A stretch of DNA of 57,031 nt from Aliicoccus persicus (GTDB taxonomy: Bacteria; Bacillota; Bacilli; Staphylococcales; Salinicoccaceae): NCBI RefSeq assembly GCF_900110815.1, contig NZ_FOIT01000003.1:177213-234243 (forward strand). Reading direction: 5' to 3'. Positions within the stretch are counted from its first letter, which is position 1, and each line of letters opens with the position of its first letter. Below are positions 47,089-54,670 of this stretch, piece by piece. The notes under the pieces are model-generated. The model was not told where the DNA came from. It did not search any database and was given only the letters and a program-made list of their open reading frames with translations. The translations under genes and the position numbers were made by a program.

Positions 47089-47751
47089 ATGAGAATAGAA
47101 CGTGTGAATGATTCAACAATCAAACTCTTTATCACGTATCAAGATATCGAAAAAAGGGGATTTAACAAAGAAGACCTTTGGACGAATCGTAAAAAAGGTG
47201 AGGAATTTTTCTGGTCATTGATGGATGAAGTTGACCATGCAGAAAAGGAATCATTTAATTTTGAAGGCCCATTATGGATTCAAGTCCACGCCTTCGATAA
47301 AGGGGTTGAAGTCGTCGTAACGAAACGTGATGAACGTGACTTTAGTGTTGATATTTCAGAAGAAAACCCCGAGGAAAGTGAATTGATGGACTTGCTTGAA
47401 GAAGCAAATGCCGAAAATCAAAACGTCTCCCACAACACGGGATCATTATGGGAAGAGCCGCTCATGATTAAATTTGATGATTTTGATGATTTAATCAGAT
47501 ACAGTTATCAAGCGGATGTAGATGAGCTATTGTTTGAAGACTTACTCATCACTTTCAACAACAAATACTATTATCTAATGTATATAAATCGTGGCATGTC
47601 TTATCGTACAATTTCAGGATTAGAAGCAAAAGCTTTGGAATTCGGTAATGCGGCAGATGAAACATATGAAATGGTTTATGAATATGGAACTGCAATTATG
47701 AGTTACAACGTTCGACGACAAGTTAAAAAATATTTTGAACTTCACAAGTAA
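47089..47751 (+). CDS. mecA: Adaptor protein MecA
   Basis: ClpC adaptor that delivers substrates such as competence factors for degradation; unrelated to the methicillin-resistance gene of the same name. 220 residues from ATG 47089, placed 7 nt after AGGAGGTG. N-terminal MRIERVNDSTIKLFITYQDI (in part: RIERVNDSTIKLFITY) substrate-binding domain, an acidic linker (about 95-120), then the C-terminal ClpC-binding domain (FDDFDDLIRYS ... YYLMYI). Sits between spxA and coiA as in S. aureus. Confidence 0.95.
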   Translation: MRIERVNDSTIKLFITYQDIEKRGFNKEDLWTNRKKGEEFFWSLMDEVDHAEKESFNFEGPLWIQVHAFDKGVEVVVTKRDERDFSVDISEENPEESELMDLLEEANAENQNVSHNTGSLWEEPLMIKFDDFDDLIRYSYQADVDELLFEDLLITFNNKYYYLMYINRGMSYRTISGLEAKALEFGNAADETYEMVYEYGTAIMSYNVRRQVKKYFELHK

Positions 47752-47772
47752 AAAAAATAACTTATAAAAAAT

Positions 47773-47801
47773 CTCCTTATATTATATGAGGGGGTTTTTT
47801 T
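47773..47801 (+). promoter_or_regulatory. Hairpin that contains the coiA ribosome binding site
   Basis: CTCCTTA pairs with TGAGGGG (with G-U pairs) around TATTATA, followed by seven T and then the coiA ATG. The 3' arm includes GAGGGGG, the coiA ribosome binding site, and the T-run is its spacer. It looks like a terminator for mecA and also a sequestration hairpin for coiA. Confidence 0.6.
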
Positions 47802-48770
47802 ATGTTTATAGCACTTGATGAAAATAAGCAGCCAGTATCGGTTGACGAAGCAAAACGCGGTGGGGCATATTTTTGTCCTGTTTGTGATTCCAAAGTGACG
47901 TTTAAAGCAGGTACCGTACGTATTCCGCACTTTTCGCATTACCGTATTGAGCAATGTATCCGCTATTTATACAAAGCCGAATCTATTCAACACTTGCAAG
48001 CAAAACATGATTTGTACTTACACATTAAAGCATCACGAGACGTCGATATGGAAATCTATTTGAGTGAAATTGAGCAAATTCCAGATCTTTTAATGGATAA
48101 AACAGCAATCGAAATTCAGTTGTCGACAATTTCCATTGATTTGTTGCTAGCCCGCACGCGTGGGTATGGGACGTTAGGCATGAATGTCGTCTGGTTACTG
48201 GATGAACATGCGTTAAATCCGGAACAACCGACGCAGTTTCAACTGTCAACGATGAAGTCTCACCATTTATTTACGTATGATATAGACGCGCAAGCAGTGT
48301 ATCGGTACGAAATGATTTATTTTGATGGCTTCAAGTGGCATTACATGCGTGAGAAGATCGATGCAACATTGCTTGATCAACCACCCACATTACGCCCACA
48401 AAAATTCCATAAAGTATCTGAGACAGTGGCTAAAAAATTAATTAAAAGGGCGAAGCAAAAGGGCAGTGTACAAGACGTCACGCTTGGTGCGTTGTATCAG
48501 TTAGAATGGCAGTTAAAAGATATTCCTAAATGGATGATGACGGTAACGCCGAACGAGCGTTGGATTCTAAATTCTCCACTAGAATGGAAGCTTTTCGTAT
48601 ATCAATCTATAAAAAATCAGTCGTTTGACCTAGATAATTTTATGGGTTTTATCAGACTAAGGACGCTATATGACGTACCAAACAAACTAGAAATCGCGCA
48701 ATCACTGATGCAGGACTATTATTTGTTAAATATTTCACAAAATGTTACGGAACTTGAAATTTCTAGTTAA
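47802..48770 (+). CDS. coiA: Competence protein CoiA-like nuclease
   Basis: 322 residues. N-terminal zinc-finger-like cluster: Cys 25, Cys 28 (FCPVCDSK), His 43, His 46 (IPHFSH) and Cys 52. The nuclease core follows with Asp 95 (IPDLLMD) and Glu 104-x-Gln 106 (AIEIQLS), the PD-(D/E)XK-type arrangement of CoiA. In streptococci CoiA supports recombination of incoming DNA. The C-terminal half is less conserved. The GAGGGGG ribosome binding site lies in the 3' arm of a hairpin. Confidence 0.9.
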   Translation: MFIALDENKQPVSVDEAKRGGAYFCPVCDSKVTFKAGTVRIPHFSHYRIEQCIRYLYKAESIQHLQAKHDLYLHIKASRDVDMEIYLSEIEQIPDLLMDKTAIEIQLSTISIDLLLARTRGYGTLGMNVVWLLDEHALNPEQPTQFQLSTMKSHHLFTYDIDAQAVYRYEMIYFDGFKWHYMREKIDATLLDQPPTLRPQKFHKVSETVAKKLIKRAKQKGSVQDVTLGALYQLEWQLKDIPKWMMTVTPNERWILNSPLEWKLFVYQSIKNQSFDLDNFMGFIRLRTLYDVPNKLEIAQSLMQDYYLLNISQNVTELEISS

Positions 48771-48812
48771 AAATGTGAAAATGTAACTATCAACCTTTGG
48801 AGGGATTTAGAA

Positions 48813-50615
48813 ATGTCAAAAGTTATGAAACGTGAAGAACAACGTGTTGAAGACACGTGGAATTTAGCATCAATATTTGAATCAGATGATGCGTTCGAAA
48901 GAGAACTAAAAGATATTGAAAAATACTTAGATAAAGGCGAAAAATTTAAAGAAGGCATCGATTCAAAAGAGATGCTATTAGAAGCACTAGAAACAGAGCG
49001 TGAAATTTCTGAGAAAGCTTCAAAATTATATGTGTATGCACATTTAAAGCATGACCAAGATACGTCTAACGATACTTACACAGCAATGGAAGGTCGCGTG
49101 CGTAGCGTCTTGGTAAAAGTGAATACAGCGTGGAGTTTCTTAACACCGACGATCATGAACATTGATGAGGAAACGTTAAATGAGTGGGCACAAGATGACT
49201 CTTTAAAAGAGTTCAAATTTGATTTAGAAAAATTGAATGCGAAACGTGCACATGTGTTATCTGACAAAGAAGAGAATATTTTAGCACAATCAAGCGAAGT
49301 GACGGGCAGCCCGACACAGACGTATATGATGTTTAACAATGCAGATTTAGAATTTCCTGACGTTGTAGATGGAGAGGGGAACAAGCACCCATTATCACAA
49401 GGGACTTTTATTGATCATGTGAAGTCAGATGACCGTGTCCGTCGTCAAAGTGCATATGAAAATCTATATGCAACGTACAGAGGTTTCGAAAATACAATTT
49501 CATCAACGCTTCAAGGTGTCGTTTCAGCACATGCATTTGAGGCGAGTGTGCGTGGTTATAAGTCGAGTCGTCATCAAGCGTTATCGAAAAACTTTATCCC
49601 TGAGAGTGTCTATGACAACTTAGTTAAAACAGTAAATGACAACTTGCATTTACTTCACAAATATACTGAATTGCGCAAGCGTATTTTAGGTCTTGATGAG
49701 TTAAAGATGTACGATATGTACACACCGCTTGTCAGAGATGTTGAGTTTGATATGACATATGAGAATGCGAAAGAGTGGATGTTAAAATCTCTTGAACCGA
49801 TGGGTGAGGAATTTACAGACATCGTTAAAGAAGGTTTAGAAAACCGTTGGGTAGACGTTTATGAAAACAAAGGGAAGCGCTCAGGTGCATACTCTTCAGG
49901 TACGTACGGTACGAATCCATTCATCCTGATGAACTGGACAGACTCTGTAAACAACTTGTTCACATTGACACACGAGTTCGGCCACAGTGTACACAGCTAC
50001 TTATCACGCAAGTACCAAAACTCTAATCAAGCGGGCTATTCAATTTTCGTTGCAGAAGTTGCGAGTAACTTCAACGAAGCATTGCTTGCAGATTACATGA
50101 TGAAGAATTTAGAAGACGATAAAAAGAAAATGTACTTGTTAAATGAGCAATTGGATGGATTCCGCGGTTCAGTATTCCGTCAAACGATGTTTGCTGAATT
50201 CGAACACGAAATTCACACGATGAAAGAGTCGGGTACACCGTTAACAGCAGGTGCGCTGAACAAGTTATATGGAGATTTGAACAAGAAATACTTCGGTGAT
50301 TCAGTGAGTTATGACGATAATATCGCAACAGAATGGGCACGTATCCCACACTTCTACATGAACTACTACGTATATCAGTATTCAACTGGATATGCAGCAG
50401 CTCAAAGTTTAGCAGACCAAGTGTTGCGCGGAGGAAAAGATGTCGCTGAGCGATACATGAACGAGTTCTTGAAGAAAGGTTCATCAGACTATCCGATCAA
50501 CGTGCTTAAAAATGCGGGTGTTGACATGACGACGACAGAACCGATTGAGAACGCGATGAAAGTGTTTGAAAGACAGCTAAATGAATTAGAAGCTTTACTC
50601 GATAAAGCAGAATAA
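48813..50615 (+). CDS. pepF: Oligoendopeptidase F (M3 family)
   Basis: Cytosolic zinc metallopeptidase degrading oligopeptides, 600 residues. The zinc site is LTHEFGHSVHSYL (HExxH near residues 388-392), with the third ligand Glu in the downstream FVAEVASNFNEALL segment. HYNYY-like FYMNYYVYQYSTGYAAA near the C-terminus forms part of the active site. GGAGGG precedes the start. It probably processes peptides imported by the Opp system encoded upstream. Followed by a terminator and the RsaE locus. Confidence 0.96.
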   Translation: MSKVMKREEQRVEDTWNLASIFESDDAFERELKDIEKYLDKGEKFKEGIDSKEMLLEALETEREISEKASKLYVYAHLKHDQDTSNDTYTAMEGRVRSVLVKVNTAWSFLTPTIMNIDEETLNEWAQDDSLKEFKFDLEKLNAKRAHVLSDKEENILAQSSEVTGSPTQTYMMFNNADLEFPDVVDGEGNKHPLSQGTFIDHVKSDDRVRRQSAYENLYATYRGFENTISSTLQGVVSAHAFEASVRGYKSSRHQALSKNFIPESVYDNLVKTVNDNLHLLHKYTELRKRILGLDELKMYDMYTPLVRDVEFDMTYENAKEWMLKSLEPMGEEFTDIVKEGLENRWVDVYENKGKRSGAYSSGTYGTNPFILMNWTDSVNNLFTLTHEFGHSVHSYLSRKYQNSNQAGYSIFVAEVASNFNEALLADYMMKNLEDDKKKMYLLNEQLDGFRGSVFRQTMFAEFEHEIHTMKESGTPLTAGALNKLYGDLNKKYFGDSVSYDDNIATEWARIPHFYMNYYVYQYSTGYAAAQSLADQVLRGGKDVAERYMNEFLKKGSSDYPINVLKNAGVDMTTTEPIENAMKVFERQLNELEALLDKAE

Positions 50616-50624
50616 TAATATTGT

Positions 50625-50660
50625 GCGATCACCAACTGTTTGGTGGTCGCGTATTTTTCT
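50625..50660 (+). terminator. Terminator after pepF
   Basis: GCGATCACCA / TGGTGGTCGC stem followed by a T-rich tract. Confidence 0.85.
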
Positions 50661-50680
50661 TATTATGTATGGCCTATCAA

Positions 50681-50709
50681 TTGAAACCATTTGTGGACAG
50701 GCGTATATT
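50681..50709 (+). promoter_or_regulatory. Sigma-A promoter of the RsaE-like sRNA
   Basis: TTGAAA (50681-50686) and TATATT (50704-50709) with an exact 17-nt spacer, giving a predicted start at about 50716. Confidence 0.7.
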
Positions 50710-50715
50710 TGAATT

Positions 50716-50820
50716 AGAGAATTCTTCACACAGACTTACCCCTTTGTTTGTTAGAATTCAAGAAACAACCCCTTTATATGAATATGCTCACAGCATGTGC
50801 TGTGAGTATTTCTTTTTGTC
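50716..50820 (+). ncRNA. rsaE: RsaE/RoxS family small RNA
   Basis: RsaE of S. aureus and RoxS of B. subtilis are about 100-115 nt, carry C-rich anti-Shine-Dalgarno motifs of the CCCCUUUGUUU type, and lie just upstream of yjbH; in S. aureus RsaE lies between pepF and yjbH. This segment has ACCCCTTTGTTTG (50738-50750) and CCCCTTT (50770-50776), a 5' stem (GAATTC pairs around the first motif), and a 3' terminator hairpin CTCACAGCA-tg-TGCTGTGAG (50788-50807) with a T-rich tail. The promoter just upstream gives a transcript of about 105 nt. The family represses TCA-cycle and other mRNAs under NO or respiratory stress. Confidence 0.85.
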
Positions 50821-50846
50821 TAATTTCTATTCATCATTAATACAAA

Positions 50847-50932
50847 AATCATACAAGATTCCCTGTGGCGTCGCGTGAGCCTGTAGTCTCACTGCGGACG
50901 CTATTCCCCAAGGAGTCAAGTATGATTTTTTT
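50847..50932. other. 86-nt long imperfect hairpin of unknown nature
   Basis: Nested pairings: AATCATAC/GTATGATT (outermost), GATTCC/GGAGTC, GCGTC/GACGC, GTGAG/CTCAC. T-runs lie on the 3' side of both strands. It lies between the RsaE terminator and the yjbH terminator, so it is not needed to end either neighbour. It could be a bidirectional terminator, a small structured RNA or a dispersed element. Confidence 0.6.
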
Positions 50933-50966
50933 GTAAGTCATAGCGTATTTCTCTCATCTTTTTCCA

Positions 50967-51000
50967 CAAAAAATCCGGCCCCAGAAGAGGGACCGGACTT
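50967..51000 (-). terminator. Terminator after yjbH
   Basis: Minus strand TCCGGTCCC-tcttct-GGGGCCGGA followed by TTTTT. Confidence 0.88.
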
Positions 51001-51003
51001 CAC

Positions 51004-51783
51004 TCAATTCGAATGCACTTTATAATATTTTCCATAATCTGTTTCAAACGATGTAATCAATCGTTGCATCTGCATTTTGTTTAATTCTTTCAACAATAGA
51101 CCCGGTCGCCAACCGTAAACTTCTTGTAATTCAGCGAAGCTGACGATCTCAAATTTTTCAATGTATTCAAAAATTGTCGGCAGCTGCCTCTTGTTAATAT
51201 TAAAGTCGATGAGTCCATTGACGATATGTGTAAATATGTAGTACGGATGTGTACCTTCAATTTTAATGCCTGCTTCGTGGACATCACCACCAAAAAACAC
51301 AAATGAAGGGTTTTCTTCAATGTCCATCTCTCTATACACACTCAAGTCGCGCTTGAGCAGTGCGCGCACCGTATCGTTCTGCATATCTTCAATGAATACA
51401 TCTAAATCAAGCCCAGCGAGTCGTGCACTTGAGCGTATGATGTCTTCTGTGCAAATCGAGCGGTTTGGTGCCAATCGATTTAACAAGAAACGCAAGAAAT
51501 TTCTCGCTTTTAGTTGACCTTGCAATTCAGCGGCTTTATAAGCCAAAGCAATGTTATCCATGTCGCCTGATGATTGTGCTTGGCATTTCGTTAAAACTTT
51601 TAATGACGGCGATAAAATTTTGCGTAAAATAATATAGTCACGATATTCGATCATCAATTTGTTAATGATTGGTTCAACTCTTAAACAATCTTCACAAAAG
51701 GGATCGAAAAAGTAAAAAATCTCTACGGATTTATCGGTCGTTTCCACGAGTGGAAACAAGTCTTGTAGTTTTTCTGATTTCAT
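51004..51783 (-). CDS. yjbH: ClpXP adaptor SpxH (YjbH)
   Basis: DsbA/thioredoxin-like protein that delivers Spx to ClpXP, 259 residues. CxxC motif Cys 30-E-D-Cys 33 in FYFFDPFCEDCLRVEP; the cis-proline loop is ENPSFVFFGG (about 160-169). The helical insert between these is typical of FrnE/YjbH. Last of the yjbK-yjbI-yjbH reverse unit, 14 nt after the globin gene. Its substrate Spx is encoded 4 kb away. Confidence 0.93.
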   Translation of the reverse strand: MKSEKLQDLFPLVETTDKSVEIFYFFDPFCEDCLRVEPIINKLMIEYRDYIILRKILSPSLKVLTKCQAQSSGDMDNIALAYKAAELQGQLKARNFLRFLLNRLAPNRSICTEDIIRSSARLAGLDLDVFIEDMQNDTVRALLKRDLSVYREMDIEENPSFVFFGGDVHEAGIKIEGTHPYYIFTHIVNGLIDFNINKRQLPTIFEYIEKFEIVSFAELQEVYGWRPGLLLKELNKMQMQRLITSFETDYGKYYKVHSN

Positions 51784-51796
51784 CGAATATCACCTA

Positions 51797-52177
51797 TCAA
51801 TTATGTTCATCTACTGGCGTGTTCACCATAATTTGACCCACTTGCTCATAGCGGTCCATCAACGCCTTTTGTAGTTCCTCTTCTAAACCAACATCTTGCA
51901 TTGCACGGCGCATATTTTTAAGCCATGCTTCTTTTTCTATGTCAGTAATACGAAACGGCATGTGTCGTGCGCGCATCATCGGGTGGCCAAACTCTTGTAT
52001 ATATAAATTCGGGCCGCCAAGAAACTGTGTTTGAAATAATTTTTGTTTATATGCGATTTCATCCCAGTTTTGTGGGAATATTTTTAGTAAGATCTCATCT
52101 TGTGAAACATAGCCATAAAATGTGTCTATCATTCGGTGAAGGCGTTCTTCTCCAACTTTTTCAAATAATGTACTCAT
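51797..52177 (-). CDS. yjbI: Truncated globin (group II, YjbI/trHbO)
   Basis: 126-residue 2-on-2 haemoglobin. The proximal-histidine region is MRARHMPFRITD (about 72-83), preceded by FLGGPNLYIQEFGHPMM, and the group II tryptophan is in EAWLKNMRRAM. Binds haem and oxygen or NO. In these bacteria it is always beside yjbH, suggesting a redox link. It overlaps the upstream CYTH gene by 4 nt. Confidence 0.93.
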   Translation of the reverse strand: MSTLFEKVGEERLHRMIDTFYGYVSQDEILLKIFPQNWDEIAYKQKLFQTQFLGGPNLYIQEFGHPMMRARHMPFRITDIEKEAWLKNMRRAMQDVGLEEELQKALMDRYEQVGQIMVNTPVDEHN

Positions 52178-52746
52178 TCTACTTTCTCCTTATACAATGT
52201 ACGATAAAACCGCTCGCTCTTCGGTAAGTCTGAGCGTGCTTCAATTTGATTTCTCTCTAAAAATTGTTTGAAATAAATCTCTCCGCTATCATATGCGAGT
52301 GCTTCGAATTCTAGCTCATAGTCAACTGTGTTTAAGTATGTACTCTTATCAAGAACGAGTAATCCAGCATCTACCACAGTTTCAAGTCGTTCCGTATGTA
52401 AACGGCCTTGTACTTTCAGTGCAGATATATCAATATGATGCACGTTCAGTTCGTCGGCGATATTTTGTGGCATCTGTTTTAATAGATTGCTATTTATTGG
52501 TTCTTCTATTGTACCATCAAACTCTAAAATTCCGCCCGAAACAGGCTTCTTCAAAGTCATCATATGTGTTTTTCCAATGACACGAACGCGCAACATCATG
52601 CGATTTCGACGCAAGTCAAAGTCATCAGTATCGATGTATATGTTCTCTTGTGAAATTAAAGACGCGTTAACAAAGTAGGTGACTTTCAAACGGTCAAATG
52701 TTTTTTTATCGAGTAACGTCTTAAATTCAATTTCCAAATGTGCCAT
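52174..52746 (-). CDS. yjbK: CYTH domain protein (YjbK-like)
   Basis: 190 residues. The CYTH signature EIEFK (ExExK) is at residues 5-9. Alternating charged strands (RVRVIGKTHMMTLK, VVDAGLLVLDKSTYL, DYELEFEA) fit the triphosphate tunnel fold, which binds or hydrolyses triphosphorylated substrates. Conserved neighbour of RelQ in Firmicutes, though here read in the opposite direction from relQ. Reaction not known. Confidence 0.9.
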   Translation of the reverse strand: MAHLEIEFKTLLDKKTFDRLKVTYFVNASLISQENIYIDTDDFDLRRNRMMLRVRVIGKTHMMTLKKPVSGGILEFDGTIEEPINSNLLKQMPQNIADELNVHHIDISALKVQGRLHTERLETVVDAGLLVLDKSTYLNTVDYELEFEALAYDSGEIYFKQFLERNQIEARSDLPKSERFYRTLYKEKVE

Positions 52747-52802
52747 GTGGTCAACTCCTTAATAGATATTATGATTAATATTAAAACTCATGTAAAGCAA
52801 AC

Positions 52803-52831
52803 TGATTTTATGATGATTGCTATGTTAAAAT
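52803..52831 (+). promoter_or_regulatory. Weak promoter of the UPF0738-relQ-nadK-mgtE group
   Basis: TG-T-TAAAAT (-10 at 52826-52831) in the divergent gap; the -35 (TGATTT) is poor. Confidence 0.35.
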
Positions 52832-52852
52832 AATAGAGCGAGGTGAAGTAAA

Positions 52853-53197
52853 TTGGATATATATGTTACTGAAATTAAAATTGAAAACGATGAAATGAAA
52901 TTATTTACTGATAAAACAACAGCAGGCATGACATTAGCCAATCGAATGATTGTTGATTCTGACAATTTTTCTTTTATATATTTGCTAGATGATGGAGAAA
53001 TGTTTAAACGATTGCACTTCGTTCAAGAGACGTGGTCAATGCTCGAAGATCATAAAGGGAAGCAAATGATTGTGAACGATGATATCGTACTCACAGACTT
53101 CTGGGATGAGCTCAATGATTTACTTGAGAATATTGAAGGCAACAACAATTATGGGCAAGCATTTGAGGAAGCGGTAGTCAGTGTACTGAGACAATAA
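52853..53197 (+). CDS. UPF0738 (YjbL-like) protein
   Basis: 114 residues, acidic, soluble, no recognisable catalytic motif. Matches the small UPF0738 protein that precedes relQ in staphylococci by position and composition (TTG start, MDIYVTEIKI; FIYLLDDGE; WSMLEDHKGKQM). GAGGTGA ribosome binding site. Function unknown; likely co-transcribed with relQ. Confidence 0.75.
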   Translation: MDIYVTEIKIENDEMKLFTDKTTAGMTLANRMIVDSDNFSFIYLLDDGEMFKRLHFVQETWSMLEDHKGKQMIVNDDIVLTDFWDELNDLLENIEGNNNYGQAFEEAVVSVLRQ

Positions 53198-53216
53198 TGT
53201 TGAAGGATGATTGCAT

Positions 53217-53834
53217 ATGGATAAGTGGGATATTTTTTTATCGCCTTACGAACAGGCCATTCAAGAGTTAAAAATCAAGTTAAAAGGCATCCGTAAGGAC
53301 TATCAAGTGAATCAACAGACCTCACCGGTAGAATTTGTAACCGCACGCGTCAAACCGATAAAAAGCATCATTGAAAAAGCGAATGTGCGCAACATTCCAT
53401 ATGATCGCTTGCGTGAAGAAATGTACGATATCGCCGGTGTGCGCGTCATGTGTCAATTTGAAGATGATATCGAAGTGATTTGTGAGCAAATTAGAAATCG
53501 TACGGATATGATTGTCGTTGAAGAACGCGACTATGTAACTGAGATCAAATCAAGTGGGTATCGTTCTTACCATATGATTTTAAAATATCCGGTCGAGACA
53601 ATTGACGGTACGATCGTAATCTTAGCTGAGTTACAAATCCGTACGCTCGCCATGAATTTTTGGGCAACGATTGAGCACTCGCTCAACTATAAATATCAAG
53701 GTGAGTATCCACCAGAAATTCAACGTCGCCTACAAAATGCGGCACAAGCAGCACAACTGTTGGACCGAGAAATGTCAGAGATCCGTGAAGAGATTATGGA
53801 AGCACAGAAGTATTTTTCAAAGAAACGAAAATAA
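53217..53834 (+). CDS. relQ: Small alarmone synthetase RelQ (YjbM)
   Basis: GTP pyrophosphokinase making (p)ppGpp without a hydrolase domain; acts in the cytosol as a tetramer. About 205 residues from ATG 53217 (AAGGA 9 nt upstream). Motifs: VTARVKPIKSIIEKA (about 40-54), DIAGVRVMCQFEDDI, SSGYRSYHMIL and ELQIRTLAMNFWATIEHSLNYKY (in part: QIRTLAMNFWATIEH) with the catalytic Glu. Followed by nadK in the same operon, as in other Firmicutes. Confidence 0.94.
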   Translation: MDKWDIFLSPYEQAIQELKIKLKGIRKDYQVNQQTSPVEFVTARVKPIKSIIEKANVRNIPYDRLREEMYDIAGVRVMCQFEDDIEVICEQIRNRTDMIVVEERDYVTEIKSSGYRSYHMILKYPVETIDGTIVILAELQIRTLAMNFWATIEHSLNYKYQGEYPPEIQRRLQNAAQAAQLLDREMSEIREEIMEAQKYFSKKRK

Positions 53835-53854
53835 TGATGATGAGGTGTCGTTCT

Positions 53855-54655
53855 ATGCGTTATTCAGTCGTTGTGAAAACCGATTCAGAATCTGCAGCAA
53901 TTTCAGAATTGTTACACGAAAAATTAGAGAAGATTAATTTTAAAAGAGATGATGACGCACCAGAGATTGTGATTTCAATTGGAGGGGACGGCACGTTGCT
54001 TCATGCATTCTCTAAGTATAAATCCATGTTGGAAAAAGTGGCTTTTATCGGTGTGCATACCGGACACCTTGGCTTCTATGCAGATTTTAGGCCACATGAA
54101 CTGGATATATTAGTCGACCGACTCGCATCAAATCGTATTGATGTCATCGATTACCCATTGTTAGAAGTGGACTTGTTTTTCCATGACGGCTCAAAAGATT
54201 CTAAGCTCGCATTGAATGAAGCGACGTTAAGAACCCATGATGGGTCCACACTCGTTTCAGACGTCTCTATAAAAGAAAATCACTTTGAGAGATTTCGTGG
54301 CGATGGCTTATGTATTTCAACACCGAGTGGTTCTACTGCGTACAACAAATCACTCGGTGGGGCACTCGTCCACCCATCTTTCCGTGCGATGCAAATGACA
54401 GAGATTGCATCGATTAATAACAGGGTATTTAGAACTGTAGGGGCGCCACTCATTTTACCAGCGCATCATTACATTAAAATGTCACTCGTGAATGCTGGAC
54501 ATTATAAAGTGACTGTGGACACGAATCATTTTCTATATGACAGACTCGAACGCATTGAATGTCGTGTGGCAAAAGAATCTGTGCGCTTCGCACGCTTGCG
54601 CTCATTGCCATTTTGGCAACGTGTACACAACTCATTTATTGCCGATAAACTTTAG
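53855..54655 (+). CDS. nadK: NAD kinase
   Basis: Phosphorylates NAD to NADP in the cytosol. 267 residues from ATG 53855, which has GAGGTG upstream. Motifs: SIGGDGTLLHAF (about residues 41-52), the NE motif in ALNEATLR (about 116-123), and STPSGSTAYNKSLGGALVHP (about 150-169). It lies between relQ and mgtE, with 15 nt to mgtE. Confidence 0.95.
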   Translation: MRYSVVVKTDSESAAISELLHEKLEKINFKRDDDAPEIVISIGGDGTLLHAFSKYKSMLEKVAFIGVHTGHLGFYADFRPHELDILVDRLASNRIDVIDYPLLEVDLFFHDGSKDSKLALNEATLRTHDGSTLVSDVSIKENHFERFRGDGLCISTPSGSTAYNKSLGGALVHPSFRAMQMTEIASINNRVFRTVGAPLILPAHHYIKMSLVNAGHYKVTVDTNHFLYDRLERIECRVAKESVRFARLRSLPFWQRVHNSFIADKL

Positions 54656-54670
54656 TCGCAGGAGGTCGCT

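Noticed and set aside
47089-47751. Methicillin-resistance mecA
   Set aside because: The protein is the ClpC adaptor MecA (220 residues, RIERVND start), not a penicillin-binding protein; only the gene symbol coincides.
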